Of a stretch of DNA of 64,000 nt, positions 1-11,717 are shown one piece after another. The notes under the pieces are model-generated. The model was not told where the DNA came from. It made no database searches and was given only the letters and a program-made list of their open reading frames with translations. Each line of letters begins with the position of its first letter. The stretch's first letter is position 1. The DNA comes from Orientallactaga sibirica (lineage: Eukaryota; Chordata; Mammalia; Rodentia; Dipodidae), in contig JAEOAD010000005.1 in assembly GCA_036365145.1 (NCBI GenBank), positions 7,646,501 to 7,710,500 of the forward strand, in the 5' to 3' direction. The position numbers and the translations under genes were made by a program.

Positions 1-1139
1 TGAAGTCCACATCTGTTCACATGTAGCCATTCTGTTCAGACCCGTCACAGGCTCCAACACTGCCCAGTGCACTGATGCAGCATGCATGTGTCCCCACAGG
101 CTGCTGCTTTCACCTGCAGCTTCAATGGCTCCTTCCTCTATGCGCAGTGACCCAGACGTTCCCACCCCTCGCTCTTCTCGTCATGCCAGGTTGTCACACT
201 CTTTCAGGCTACTGTGCTCTTTAGCTCATAGCTTCTTCTTCTTCTTCTTTTTTTTTTTTTTTTTCATTTGGCACTCTCTCCAGACCTATTCATGCTTCAA
301 GGCCCAGGCCAATGACTCCTTTGTTTTGTACAGCTGACCTTGATCTTCCTAGAGAGCTGACGGCTGCCAGTGCACCAGATAGACACTCTATTAGAACTGG
401 TGCTGGCAACGCAGAGGGTTGTTCAAGTTGTGGACTGGACAACTTCAAGGGCTTTGTTCGCCAGATAGCACACAGTCTGCTTTTCTTTCCTCTTAGGGAT
501 CATGGGAGTGGGGAAAAGATATGAAAAGATTATGAATGTAACATGTGGTACATATGAGAGCTGGAATGCTCTGTAACACAGGAGGAATGAAGTATAAGGG
601 CAAGAATACAAACACACTCAGATGCTTATGCGTGTAATGCAGGGGCTTCAGAGATAAGCTCTGGGATGCTTTGAAGTCCTGGGCTAAGTGGCGCAGGTTG
701 AACTTGAGGTACGGGAAGGAGGGTTGCCTGGGGTAGGTGGCTATGTTGGTAGATGATACCAGAACAGGAAGAGACAGAAGCACATAAGCACACCATTTAA
801 ACAAAAACGGATGAAAACACGATTGGCCTTGGCAGATGGAGTGGGAGTTAGGCCATGTCTTCATGAGATTGCTGACGGGAGCAGGCACTGGGGACTTCTG
901 CAGGAAATCTCCCAGGGCCGAGGGGACTTTGTGTCAGAGCTTGGCTAGGCCATTGGTGGACATACTTGCTCCCGTACCTGGGCCAGGGCTTCACTAGCAG
1001 GGATTGTGTCTTTTGACCTAAATCACCTGACCCATCATGGACCTCCACACCCTTCCTAGTCAATGAGTGGAAAGAAATGGTAAGTTTAAGGATTCTGACA
1101 ACAATAATAGGAACCAAAACAAACATGCTTTCTGACGTG
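1..1139. other. No gene seen; mostly unique sequence
   Basis: No recognisable gene. The only low-complexity stretch is a TTC/T-rich run at about 229-264, which accounts for the phenylalanine-rich short frame there. The remaining open frames are short and show no family I recognise. The last 30 bases are probably the edge of the MIR that resumes at 1591. Confidence 0.6.
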
Positions 1140-1169
1140 TGCCTTGCACTTTTCTCTTTGTTCTTTTTT

Positions 1170-1250
1170 AAAGAGCTTTTTCTTTCTGTCTTTCTTTCTG
1201 TCTTTCTTTCTGTCTTTCTTTCTTTCTTTCTTTTTCTTTTTTTTTTTTCA
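1170..1250. repeat. (TTTC)n / TTTCTGTC microsatellite
   Basis: Pyrimidine-only repeat made of tttc units with interspersed tgtc, ending in a T-run. It lies at the poly-A (reverse: poly-T) end of the minus-strand B1 that follows, so it probably grew from that SINE tail. Confidence 0.85.
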
Positions 1251-1260
1251 TTTTGTTTGT

Positions 1261-1394
1261 TTTTTCGAGGTAGGGTCTCACTCTGGCCCAGGCTGACCTG
1301 GAATTAACTATGCAGTCTCAGGGTGGCCTTGAAGTCATAGCAATCCTCTGCCTCCCGAGTGCTGGGATTAAAGGTGTGTGCCACCATGCCCAGC
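1261..1394 (-). mobile_element. B1 SINE
   Basis: Reverse-complement B1: 'cgaggtagggtctcactc', 'gacctggaatt', 'gagtgctgggattaaaggt' and 'ccaccatgcccagc' occur in the expected order. It sits within the tail of the tRNA SINE at 1412-1590. Confidence 0.9.
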
Positions 1395-1411
1395 TTCTTC
1401 TTCTTCTTCTT

Positions 1412-1590
1412 TTAAAAATTTATTTATTTATTTATTTGAGAGATAGAGGCCAGGGGCTCCAGCCACTGCAAATGAACTCCAGATGCATGTGCCACCTTGT
1501 ACATCTGCCTATGTGGATCCTGGGGAGTCGAACCTAGGTCCTTTGGCTTTGTAGGCAGGTGCCTCCGCCACTAAGCCATCCCTCCAGCCC
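1412..1590 (-). mobile_element. tRNA-derived B2-superfamily (DIP-like) SINE
   Basis: Minus-strand copy: A/T-rich (TTTA)n tail at the left, 'aactccagatgcatgtgcc' in the body, and the tRNA-like head at the right ending 'ctaagccatccctccagccc'. With the B1 in its tail, the insertion is flanked by a 15-bp target duplication at 1140-1154 and 1591-1605. Confidence 0.9.
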
Positions 1591-1760
1591 TGCCTGGCAC
1601 TTTTCCAAGGACTTTACCTATATCAGCAAGCGTTATCCTTGTACGTAGATCTTACAGAACCCCTCTTGCAATGAGACCACTGATGTTAGAGATGGGCGCT
1701 AACCTGCCCAGGGGGGCACAGCTAGGAGGTTGTGGGGCGGACTTGGCTGCATGCTGCCTG

Positions 1761-4700
1761 CCTCCAGAGCCTGTCCTTCACAAGGGTGTCCCATCTTTTG
1801 CCTATTGTGACTACAATTTTCCTCTGAAAATTGAGGTTTTAAAATTAGATTTATGTGCCCTTCATCCTTGAATGAATGCAATCGCAGTGGATTTTGCTTT
1901 ATTGTTTTCATTTTCTATTCTTTTTTTTTTTTTTTTGAGGAAGTTTGAACAAACACAGAAATTCCTGTTTGTTCATAGAGACCATTGTCTCTGGGCATTC
2001 ACACATGCTCTCTCTTGTCTTCGTCCTGGGGGTGAGTCAGTAGGGGAAGGCTGCTTGGTTGTTCTACACCATGGAGGCAGTCTACTTGATTTCCGCTGAC
2101 ACCTAAGTATCCTTGCTGGAAAAAATTAGGAAGTTTGTTCTCCTAACTTTTGAACCACTCATCCTTTTGATTTTGGCACTGCTTTGGGGGAGTTGTGGTT
2201 AGGAAATGGCCATCTTTGAGAAACTGGGGTTTTCTGGGTAACACTTTTCAGAGATTTATGAGGAGACCCCACCATTTCCTTTGTTTAAGCACAGTTAATG
2301 TAATTTAACTTTCTCTAGCTGTGCTTATTTTCTTTCTTGCCTTTTGTGCATTAGGCAATTCTGTAATTGGGTTCCACTTGGCCATCTTGTCCCAGGGTGG
2401 AATCCTTGGATTTCATCCAGACACATTCAGACTTTAATTCTCCCTGTTCATTAGCCATATTTCTCTAACCGGTGGTGGGAACAGAAAGCCAGAGTCATAA
2501 CAGAAGGTCTATGATCCTAAAATTTCTGGTATAAACAAAATGAAAAAAAAATAAAGAAAGTCACACCTGGTTTGCATTTTATGAAGATTTCACATGCTTT
2601 TATAATTTTTTTCTGGATCCCCAACAGGCTTTTTAACATATATATGTTGACATTTTTTGTAGTGTCTTAATAACTGAATTAATAACTGAAAGCTTTGATT
2701 TTTTTTTTCATTCAGGCTCTGAGGGAGAAAACAGGCATTGTTTAAGTTTTGTATTAACATCCAGGGCCAGGTTGCAATTTCTTTTTTGATTTCTATCTTA
2801 AATAATGTTTAGTTTAAAATAATCCTTTCCAACTCCCTTCCCTGCCCAGGTATTTTCTAATTATGTACCTGGTTGGCTTCGGAGTCTGTGAACGTTAGCC
2901 TTTCTATTTCACTTGAAGGGTTTGTCTTGGGGGAGGCATGCGGATCCTTAGATTTCCTCTCTTGCTAAAGACAAAACAGTCATGGCAACAATTTAGCCTA
3001 AACCTGTACATTAAGGATGAAAAAGGCTATGGGTTTCGACCCTTAGTTCTCCCTAAATTACATTTGGTTTGGTTTTTAAACTGCCTGGAAAGGGTGCACA
3101 GTGGCAAAACTTGAGTTATTGAATAAGGATTTGATCAATTGCCAGTGGCAGTAATTGAGCTTTCTTTCCTAAGATTTTTATAACAATATTCTCCTAGGAT
3201 CTGACGAAGTTCTGTTTGGAAGAAAGACTACGTCTTAACTATGGATTAGGGGATGGCTGGGCTTTGAATCTAATGTATTGCAGTTCCTTGAGCCTATGAG
3301 TCATCTGGACGTGTGAGGTCACGTGCCCTAATTCTTAGCATGTAAGCTATGGCCCCAGAATTAGTTTCCCAGGTTTCCTAGAAGAGAATATCACAGGTTG
3401 GACCTTGACTTTCCCAGTGTTTGAGGCGGCAAGCCTACGATCAAGGTGTTTGAGGCCTTGTGTCCTTGGAGGCTGTAAGCTTGGAGAGGCCCGTGTCTCC
3501 TGTGTCCTCCCATGGGCTTTTGGCTGTACCCATATGCGTCTTGTCTTTGTATCTCTGTTGATAGGAGCACCGGTTATATTGGATCACTGTCCTCCCTGAC
3601 AGAGTGCTTTACATTAATTCCGTCTTTAAAGGCCTGACTTTCCAGACATAGTTGTCATCTGGGTTCTTGGTGACAAGGGTTCAATGTATCAATACAGCAA
3701 CTGTGAAGGGATCCAGTTCAGCCTGTACAGTCCATATAGGGGAGATTATATATATATATTTCTATACCTGTATCTATGTTATCTATGTCACCTGGATCTA
3801 TCTTTGTCTTGCTCTTTCTCTGTCTATGTATATCATATCATAGATCAGACCCTTGGTTGGTTCTTGAGCTTCAACTTCAGGTCATATCCTGCCTTGCTAA
3901 TTATCTTTTCCATATATATATAATAACAAAGTAAAGAGAATAGGGTTGTTCAGGCTTAACATTTTGGAGGTTCGAGCCATGATTGGCTGTCTGGTCCCAC
4001 TGGTTCGAGCCTGTGTTGAGATACCACATCTTTACGGGAGTGTGCGTCAGAGCAGATCTGCCCACATCACAAGTCAGGGAACAATGGGAAAGAAGGGAAA
4101 CACATCCCATAATTCCACTCGTGGTCATAGTCCAATGACCTAAGAAATTCTCATGAGGCTCCACCTCACAGGTGCCATCGCCACCCTGGGGACCAAGAGT
4201 AAAACACCTGGGCCTTTGGGGTACATTCAAGATCCAAGCTGTGGCAAGATGTTACTCAGTATGACCCCTTAATACACTGAGGACCAGTGGTGAGCTAAGA
4301 GCTCATATACTACTGAATACCACCAAGATGAGATAGGCTTTCATCCCAGAGAAATCATAAAAACATATCTGAAACAATACTAATTTAAAAATAATATAAG
4401 ATCCCAGAATGCCTTTGGATATAATAGTGTAGGCTAGTAATTGCAGAATATTAGGCCACAAATCAAGGTACCTATTAATTCATTGAAATGTGTCAAGTGA
4501 TGCAATAATGCTTTTCATCCCTCATGATAAGTCAAGTACTTTGCTTGGTGAGGCGGAAACATCTTCTGGCTCCAGTCCTTGAGGCCTTCCTAGTTGAGGG
4601 TGTCAACTAGGCTGAGATCCGGGTGTAGCAGGGTCACATGTAGGAGTAAGCCAGATGTCAGCTGGGTCCCCATTCCCTTCTGAGATCAGAACAGATCTAC

Positions 4701-5417
4701 TCAAAGTTCCTGGTGAATGGAGAGCCAGTGGCTTGGCCGAATTTTGTGTATGCTCGCGTGTCACACTTTTGGTCACTTCTTCCAGTCTCTGCTCGACCTC
4801 AACCCTTGTCCTCCGCTCTGCCTTACAGCTGCTCCTTTGCTCTTTCCTGGAGTCAGCCCGAGCCTGCGACACTGCTCTGAAATATTTGTTCCTTCTGTAA
4901 AAACACAAAGCACACGAAGCAGCTGTGTGCGGTATATTTTTGCTGGCAGTGTGATGACAAGAAAGGTGATGTTACAGCGGCATCAAGCATTTGATCTAAA
5001 ATTGTATAATAGACTCCCCTGTTCTTCAAAATATAACTTGGACATTTTCATCAACTCTTGTTTCACTTTCCTACTATTTTGATGAAAACTGTTTCTGCCC
5101 GTCTTCTTTTTTCTTTCTTCCTTTTCAAACTTCTCTGCTCTTCTCTTCCTTCTTCACTCAGTCCATCTAATTCTGTCTTATAAATTAAGCAGATTTTTTT
5201 TGGGAGGGGGGTAAAGGGATTAATTTAGATGAGCGCTAAATGTGAAGGGAAAAATACATGATAATAGCAAAATCTGATTAAACCAAGATGTCATAATCTA
5301 ATGTAACAGACAGAGTGTGTCAGGAATGCTTCAGCTTGTCCCGCTTGTTACATTCATTTTTGTGTCTTTGTAAGACATTCTTTTGCTGGTCCTGGGGCAG
5401 GACTTTAATACATAAAT
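1761..5417. other. 3.7-kb SINE-free stretch, no gene recognised
   Basis: The longest stretch in the window with no B1 or tRNA SINE. It is AT-rich and mostly non-repetitive, apart from T-runs (about 1921-1936) and a TA-rich patch near 3750-3760. The open frames at about 4603-4908 (minus) and 4717-5082 (plus) overlap each other, match nothing I recognise and lack flanking gene structure. SINE-free DNA in so SINE-dense a setting may hold conserved non-coding elements, but this cannot be judged from one genome. Confidence 0.5.
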
Positions 5418-5617
5418 TTTTAAAAATATATTTTATCTACTTGAGAAGGGGGGCAGATAGATAGAGGGAATGAATGAGCCTCAAGCCACTGTAAACCAAT
5501 TCCAGATGCATGTGCCACCTTGTGCATCTGGCTTACATTGGTTCTGGGGGAAATGAACCTGGATCCTTCTGCTTTGCAAGGCAAGCACCTTAACAGCTGA
5601 GCCATCTCTTCAGCCAA
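5418..5617 (-). mobile_element. tRNA-derived DIP-like SINE
   Basis: Minus strand: 'ttttaaaaatatattttatc' tail, 'ccagatgcatgtgccaccttg' body, and tRNA-like head ending 'gagccatctcttcagcca'. Confidence 0.88.
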
Positions 5618-6229
5618 CACAGAAAGGTTTTTAAGAGTCACTGATGTAGGTGTTATAGCTGACTTGGGGGAGAAATCTGGTTTCTGTGACTGACTTATGG
5701 GGAAAGGAAGGCAAAATAAAAAAGGTCAGAGACACATGTTCTTGCTTCTGAGGCCCTTCCAAACGTCTCCAGTTCCAAGTCTTTGATATGACAAGGTAGA
5801 ACACTTTGGGGTAAAGTGTCTGCTCCCCCGAAGGCGAGAACAAATGACTTGAGAGGTGGAAAGCTGGGGATAAAGAGGTCAGAGGCTGGATCTCATGCCC
5901 CATACGTAACCTGTGTCTGTGTGAAGGTCAATGCTGCATGTTTTTAATTTGTTTCACCTTTAACAGAATTTTCTGTACAAGATTCCAAGTATGGGAAGAG
6001 AACAGAGGCCAGAGGGAAGTGATCTCTTCTGAAGACTTTTCCATTCCTCAGGTGACTCGACCGTTTTCTGCTGCTTCTTTCACAATGGCAATCTGAAATG
6101 ACAACCAAAGGAAATAGAGTTGAATACTGTAGATCTTGTGATCCCCCAAAAGCATTCTGACTGCGAATAGGAAAAAAACATTACAATTAATTATTTGGAG
6201 TTCTATTTCATAGTCTTATTAACTTTTAA
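5618..6229. other. No gene or recognised repeat
   Basis: Unique-looking sequence between two SINE-type repeats. Short frames only, no RNA gene and no recognised transposon. Confidence 0.5.
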
Positions 6230-6556
6230 ATTTTTGTGGTGTGTGTGGTGTGGGCTGAGTGGATGCACATGTATGTGAAGACATGTGCTCTGTGGGCGTG
6301 CATGCAGAGGCCAGAGGAGGAGGGTAGGTGCCCTCCTGTATTGCTCTTACTCTTTGTTTTTCTGAGAAGGAGTCTCTCTGTACCTGGAGCCGTTGTTTTC
6401 CATCAGACTGACTGACCAGAGAACTTTAGCCTTCTCCTGCCTCTGACTCTGCTCCTTTAGGACGTGGGTTGCAGGCATGTGTGGGTGCTGGGGGTCAAAT
6501 TCAGGTCCTCTTGTGGCAAGTGGACCTATCTGCTGAACCATCGTCCCAGTCCAAGA
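6230..6556 (-). mobile_element. Old B3/B4-type rodent SINE
   Basis: Layout of an old B2-related SINE in reverse: 'gtgtgtggtgtgg', 'gcagaggccagaggaggag', 'gtgctgggggtcaaattc' and the tRNA-like head ending 'ctgaaccatcgtcccagtcc'. Strongly diverged. The exact subfamily (B3, B4 or composite) is uncertain. Confidence 0.6.
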
Positions 6557-6739
6557 TTCAATTTGTAAATTTATTTGGGGTAAACTTGAGCTTTGATTAA
6601 AGTATACTTCTCTGAATTTCAAGACAAATCTCTAGTTCCTTGGCCCCATTACTATAATCAGACCACAGGACAATTTCTTCACTCAAAAATAATAACACTT
6701 TGGGGACCCCATTTAAGAATGCTGAATTTTGTCAATTAA

Positions 6740-6949
<210 letters not shown>

Positions 6950-7119
6950 TGAAACTAGCGAGGTCTGCTGTACTGCTTATTGAAGTATTGTGATTCTTTT
7001 AGGCATTGATTCTTACAAAATATGTACTGTAACGGTATACTTTGTACAGATTTAAATTTTATTTGAAAAAATGAAACAAAGTAGGCAAAAATAAAATAAA
7101 ATAAATAAAATAATAGCAC

Positions 7120-7280
7120 AAGGCAGAACATGGTGGCACACGCCTTTAATCCCAGCACTTGGGAGGCCAAGGTAGGATGATTGCAGTGAGTTCGAGGCTA
7201 CCCTGAGATTACAGAGTGAATTCCAGGTCAGTCTGGGATAGAGTGAGACCCTACCTTAAAGAACCAAAAAACAACAAACC
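7120..7280 (+). mobile_element. B1 SINE
   Basis: 'catggtggcacacgcctt', 'taatcccagcacttgggagg', 'gagttcgaggctaccctgag' and an A-rich tail appear in order. Confidence 0.92.
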
Positions 7281-7309
7281 CTCACAAAATATACTGTTAA
7301 AAATATACT

Positions 7310-7558
7310 GTTGAATATACTTTTAATTTATAATTTTTGTAATTTTTTTATGAGAGAGAGAGAATTGGCATACCAGGTCCTCCAGCCACTGCATTCGAAC
7401 TCCAGACACATGCGCCATCTCGTGCGCATGTGCAACCTTGCATGCTCACATCACGTTGTGTGTCTGGAGTACATGGGACCACGCCCAGCTGGAGAGTTGA
7501 ACATGGCTCCTTAGACTTTTCAGGCAAGTGCCTTAACCACTAGGCCATCTTTCCAGCT
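7310..7558 (-). mobile_element. tRNA-derived DIP-like SINE, long form
   Basis: Minus copy with 'gagagagagagaattggca' and head 'aggccatctttccagctc'. It belongs to a longer subfamily with an extra GC-rich middle segment ('gccatctcgtgcgcatgtgc'). In other copies that segment holds a CTCF-like core; here the core is decayed. Confidence 0.85.
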
Positions 7559-7769
7559 CTTTAATTTATATTTTAATGCATAGATTATCTTATAATATTT
7601 TGAATATGCTAATACAGTGATACATGTCTATCAGTTTGCAGTAGTCATATTTTAGAATGACACGCTTAGTATTTTTCTTTAACTCTTGAAATCACATAGA
7701 ACAAAAGTATTTGAGAATGACCCATATAGGTGGTAGAGAGTAAACACTGTTAGTTGGAAACGGATAGAA

Positions 7770-8100
7770 GCTAAGTGTTTGTGTTGCGTGTGCGTGTTCA
7801 TGTTCACAAGTGTGCAGGTGCATATGCATGTGCGTGTGGAGGCCAGAGGTGGGTGTCAGGGTCTTTCTCTCTCCCTCTCTGCTTACTGCGGCAGGGTCTC
7901 TCCTGTCAATCCAGAGATCACTGATTCAGCTACTCTAACCAGCTTGCCCTAGGGGTGCCCCGTCTCTGCCTCCAGACAGCGGGGATTATAGGTGGGCTGC
8001 CATGGCCACCCAGCATTTACATGGGTGCTAGGGGTCTTAGCTCTGGTCTTCACTCTTGCACAGCAAGCCCTTGATTCACTGAGCCATTCCTGCAGTCCCA
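7770..8100 (-). mobile_element. Old B3/B4-type rodent SINE
   Basis: 'gtgtgcgtgttcatgttcac', 'gtggaggccagaggtgggtg', 'ggggattataggtgggctgc' and 'cactgagccattcctgcag' follow in the order seen in the 6.2-kb and 28.7-kb copies. Confidence 0.65.
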
Positions 8101-8654
8101 GTGGAACTTTTTCAAGGAGGATCACTGGGCAGCTGAGCTCAAACTATTATACAGAAAAGCTGGAGGGTTGGTGGAGAAAATCGGAAATGATGGTTATTGC
8201 TGAAGCAAGAAGTGCTAATGGCCCAGGTTAATTATCAGAGGAGATGGAGTTAAGGGAGATCTCTGGGGTGGAGTGGGGAGGTGTTCATACGTGGGTGTGG
8301 GCATGTGGGGCAGGGAGGAAACGAGCATGAGGTTGGATATACTGAATGGGGGCAGGGTGAATGGTGACTCCAGGGATGGAGAAAGGGCTTGTACTTGACA
8401 AGCAGGTGATAGAGTGAGGAGACAGATTGGACTCACATGAATGAATCACCTTCATGAGGGGGATGGTGTGAGAGTTAGGGTGTGTGTATATGGGGTTACC
8501 TTCTGGATTTATGGGTGATGGTTCTAGCCAGCTGGAGCCAGTTAAGTTATCCATCTCTCCTCTGACATCTAATAGGCCTCATCCTTCACTCATCAGGAGG
8601 TGCCTTTGTCTGCACTCCTTACGGCTTCTGGAAAATTGCATTTCAGGACTGGGT

Positions 8655-8884
8655 ATGGGCTCAGTGGATAAAGCGCCTGACATGCAATTCTGAGTATCTG
8701 AGTTCAGACGCCCAGATGCCATGTAAAAGCCAGGAGCTGCGGTGCCTTCTATAACCCCCGTGTGATGGCAACACAAAGGCAGGAGCACACAGGAGAACTT
8801 TCCAGAAGTGTGCAACCAGAGCAGTGAGCAATGAATGACCTCGCCTCAAAAGAGACAAAAGATGAAGATGGACCTGTCCTTTGA

Positions 8885-8938
<54 letters not shown>

Positions 8939-9020
8939 CCATACACACACACACATATCCATACACACACACACATCCATACACACACACACACACACAC
9001 ACACCAAATAAATAAATAAA
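8655..9020 (+). mobile_element. B3-like SINE with (CA)n tail
   Basis: Plus-strand head 'ggctcagtggataaagcgcc' (A-box-like), then 'gagttcagacgcccag' (B-box-like), a diverged body, and a long CA tail at 8886-9002. The tail alone gives the cysteine-valine frames read on the minus strand. Confidence 0.6.
8886..9002. repeat. (CA)n microsatellite with atccata interruptions
   Basis: CA dinucleotide repeat broken three times by 'tccata'-type blocks, forming a small second-order repeat. It lies at the 3' end of a B3-like SINE. Confidence 0.95.
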
Positions 9021-9201
9021 CTTGAAAAGTTCAAGGTTAGACCTTTGAGCAATTTAACATTAGGGGTGCTTTGATACAGAAGGGAAACACTTGCTATCAC
9101 CATTATCAAACCTCTTTCTGTGAGATCTTTTACTTTCCACATGTACACAAGGCCAAGAGGTTTTTGTCTTTCCGTGTCTGACCTCACTTCACTGTACATA
9201 G

Positions 9202-9784
9202 TGTTGTAGTCAGCTTCACATTGCTGGATGAGCATCCAAACCAACCAGACACAGTTATATGGGAGGAAGGGACTTATTTCGAGCTCACGGATCCAGGGGA
9301 AGTTCCATCAAACGGCAGAAGAAGCTGCTTCCATTCACAGATCCAAGCAGAGAGACACCCAATAGCCAGCACCACAAGCACACACAGCCAGAGTGCAACA
9401 CCTCACTGCACACCTTCAGGCTGGAATTCAGATCCGCTCCCAGTGATGCTTCCCCTGTAGCAGGAGTGTGGCTGCTGGGGGCTGAGGCTGCAAGCTTAAT
9501 TTTTTTTGAGAGAGAGAGACAGAGAGAGAGAGAGAGGATGAGCGTGCCAACAGCTTCTCAGCCACTGTGAACAAACTCCAGACGCGTGCGCCCTTGTGGA
9601 CAGGTGTGGCATTGCGCCCTTGCATCACTGTGTCTGGCTAAATGTGGGACCTGGACAATCAAACAGGCATTCTTAGGCTTAGCAGGCAGGAGCCTTAACA
9701 GCTAAACCATCTCTCCATCCCTGCAAGCTTAATTTTAGTAAAACACCTGAGTCTACTGGGGACATACCTTCCAACTATCATACA
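9202..9784 (-). mobile_element. MaLR-type LTR, split by a SINE
   Basis: Reads as a reverse-complement MaLR LTR: 'tgttgtagtcagcttcacat', 'ggaagttccatcaaacgg', and 'gagtctactggggacatacc' near the right edge, ending 'tatcataca'. The pattern matches the LTRs at 38.6, 47.5 and 52.1 kb. A minus-strand SINE (9504-9720) interrupts it. Confidence 0.65.
9504..9720 (-). mobile_element. tRNA-derived DIP-like SINE, long form, in an LTR
   Basis: A perfect 16-bp target duplication, ctgcaagcttaatttt, lies at 9488-9503 and 9721-9736. The body contains the long-form segment ('cgcgtgcgcccttgtggac'), and the head ends 'aaaccatctctccatcc'. The clean duplication gives the exact boundaries. Confidence 0.93.
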
Positions 9785-10085
9785 TGATGTCCCCCACTTC
9801 CACCTATTTTAATGAAAATAACATGATTTTATTTTTTAGCAGGTGATTAGCATATCATTGTATATGCATGCCACAAGTTTGTTGTCCACTCATTAATTAA
9901 TGGATATGTAGGTTGATCTTCTCTCCTAGACATTGTGAATACTGCTGCTATAAATACAGTAGTGCAAGTATCCCTTTTTAAAAATAATTTCATTTCCTTT
10001 GGTTCAGTCACTGAAATACAGTCAGATAAGTTAGCTCTTATGTTCTGTGGACTGGAAACAAATGGGAATGGTGTTTAAGAGAAAG

Positions 10086-10225
10086 TTGTAACCAGATGTG
10101 GTGGCACTCTCCTTTAATCCCAGGATTCTGGAGGCAAAGGTAGGAGGATCACTGTGAGTTCGAGGCCACCCTGAGACTACATAGTGAGTTCTATGTCAGC
10201 GTGAGCTGAGAGTGAGACCTTACCT

Positions 10226-10262
<37 letters not shown>
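10086..10262 (+). mobile_element. B1 SINE with (GA)n tail
   Basis: 'agatgtggtggcactctcc', 'tttaatcccaggattctgg' and 'gagttcgaggccaccctgag', then 'gaccttacctcgagagagag' running into a GA repeat at about 10227-10262. Confidence 0.9.
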
Positions 10263-10519
10263 GAAAGTTGTAGAAGATTTTATGATTGATGGATTGTGAG
10301 TGAATCTTTGGGAAAACTTTACACCTCCAGGCAAAACCTACTATTTCCTTCCTAGCATTTCTGTTATGGCAGTATACTGGACCTCCTGGTCATTTACTGT
10401 CCTTCTTTTCATTCGTTGGTAGCTATGAGCGACATCCTTTTAGTCTATTTAAGCTGGATTCCCAGTAATCCAGGGGATTCAATGTGTTACGTTAACTGTT
10501 TTATACTCCCCCCCAATTT

Positions 10520-11185
10520 TTATTGTGTGTGTGTGTGTGCATGTACATATGTGTGTGGTCAGAGGACAATCTCAAGGAGTTTCTCCTCTTCTTCCACCTT
10601 TTTTTTTTTTTTTGCTTGTGTGTATATGTATGTAATGTGGTGTGGTTCTTATATGCACATGTATGTGCTCTTGCAGTGACCCATGCTCTCGCCTGTGGTG
10701 GCTGGAGTAGAACTTCCGGTGTTCCCCTCCATCACTCTTCTGCCCTTTCTCATTTTGAGCCAGTCCCTCACTGATAGCAGACCTTGCCAATTTTCACTAG
10801 CCTGGGCAATCCCCTAGTCCCTGCTCCCCCTTGAGAGACTTGGGTTGCAGTTGTGGGGCCATGCCCAGACATTTACACAGCATCTGGCAGTTTGGACTCG
10901 GGATGTCTCAGGCTTCTCCCGGCTTCTGTAGGAAGCATGTATAACTATGGACCCATCTCTTCAGCCTTCCTTCCACCTCTCTGGAGACAAGCTCTTCCTT
11001 GCTGCTGCTCCTGCTTGGGAGCTTCTGGATTGGCCTGGCTCCACCTCCCATTGTCATAGGCATGTTGGGGTTACTGACACATACGCATCACTTTGCATCG
11101 CTTTTATGTGGGCACTGCGAGGAATTGTACTCACACAAGCAGACTTGAAACCAAGTACCTTTTAAGCCCTGAGCCATCTTTTCTG
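10520..11185 (-). mobile_element. Old B3/B4-type SINE with a second copy nested inside
   Basis: The outer element is 10520-10599 plus 10971-11185 ('ctgagccatcttttctgccc' head). The inner element is about 10600-10970. The 8-bp repeat ttccacct at 10592-10599 and 10971-10978 fits the target duplication of the inner insertion. Both have the 'gtgtgt...gcacatg' left end typical of this family in reverse. Confidence 0.55.
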
Positions 11186-11225
11186 CCCTATCTTAACTAT
11201 TTTAATCACTCAAAAATAGAAGATA

Positions 11226-11491
11226 GGGCTGGAGAGATGGCTTAGTGGTTAAGGCGCCTGCCTCCTAAGCCTAAGAACACTGGTTCCAATCTCCAGAGGT
11301 TCCAACCTCCAGGTCCCACGTTTAGCCAGATGCAAAGTGAAGCAAGGGCGCAATGCCACACTTGCCCACAAGAGGGGGTGCACAATCTGGATTTTGTTCA
11401 CAGCAGCTGAGAGACTGCTGGCGCACACATCTCTATCTGTCTTCTGTCTTCCTCTCCCTCTCTCTGTTTCTCTCTGTGTCTCTCTCCAAAA

Positions 11492-11541
<50 letters not shown>
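11226..11541 (+). mobile_element. tRNA-derived DIP-like SINE, long form
   Basis: Starts 'gggctggagagatggcttag', then 'tggttaaggcgcctgcctcc', the long-form middle at about 11328-11385 (decayed CTCF-like core 'ccacaagagggggtgc'), a pyrimidine tract and an (AAAT)n tail at about 11489-11541. Confidence 0.93.
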
Positions 11542-11542
<1 letters not shown>

Positions 11543-11573
11543 AAAGAATGCTGTAAATTTAAAAAATAGAAAG

Positions 11574-11703
11574 GGCTGGAGAGATGGTTTCTTTGAATTG
11601 TGGTTCGATTCTCCAGGTCCCATGTAAGACAGATGCACAAGAATAAAACAATAACAAGCCTTAGGCTTCTGTCTCTAATAAATAAATAAAAATAAAATCT
11701 TTA
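11574..11703 (+). mobile_element. tRNA-derived DIP-like SINE, internally deleted
   Basis: Short copy: 'gggctggagagatggtttc', then 'gattctccaggtccc' and an A/T-rich tail. It follows the 11226 copy directly. The target repeat aaaaatagaagata occurs at 11212-11225 and 11704-11717, with a partial third copy at 11562-11571. Confidence 0.8.
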
Positions 11704-11717
11704 AAAAATAGAAGATA

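Larger units (their letters stand above)
1109..1760 (-). mobile_element. MIR SINE remnant, split by younger SINEs
   Basis: The segment 1591-1760 reads like the reverse complement of an ancient mammalian MIR: a 'gcctggcacttttccaagg' start, then 'gatgttagagatggg', then 'cacagctaggagg'. It is separated from its left edge (about 1109-1154) by two minus-strand SINEs. The 15-bp repeat at 1140-1154 and 1591-1605 (one mismatch) is the target duplication. Confidence 0.5.

Noticed and set aside
8661..9002. Cysteine/valine-rich frames across CA or TG repeats (also 10.5, 13.2, 21.5, 35.9 and 37.6 kb)
   Set aside because: Pure translations of dinucleotide repeats.
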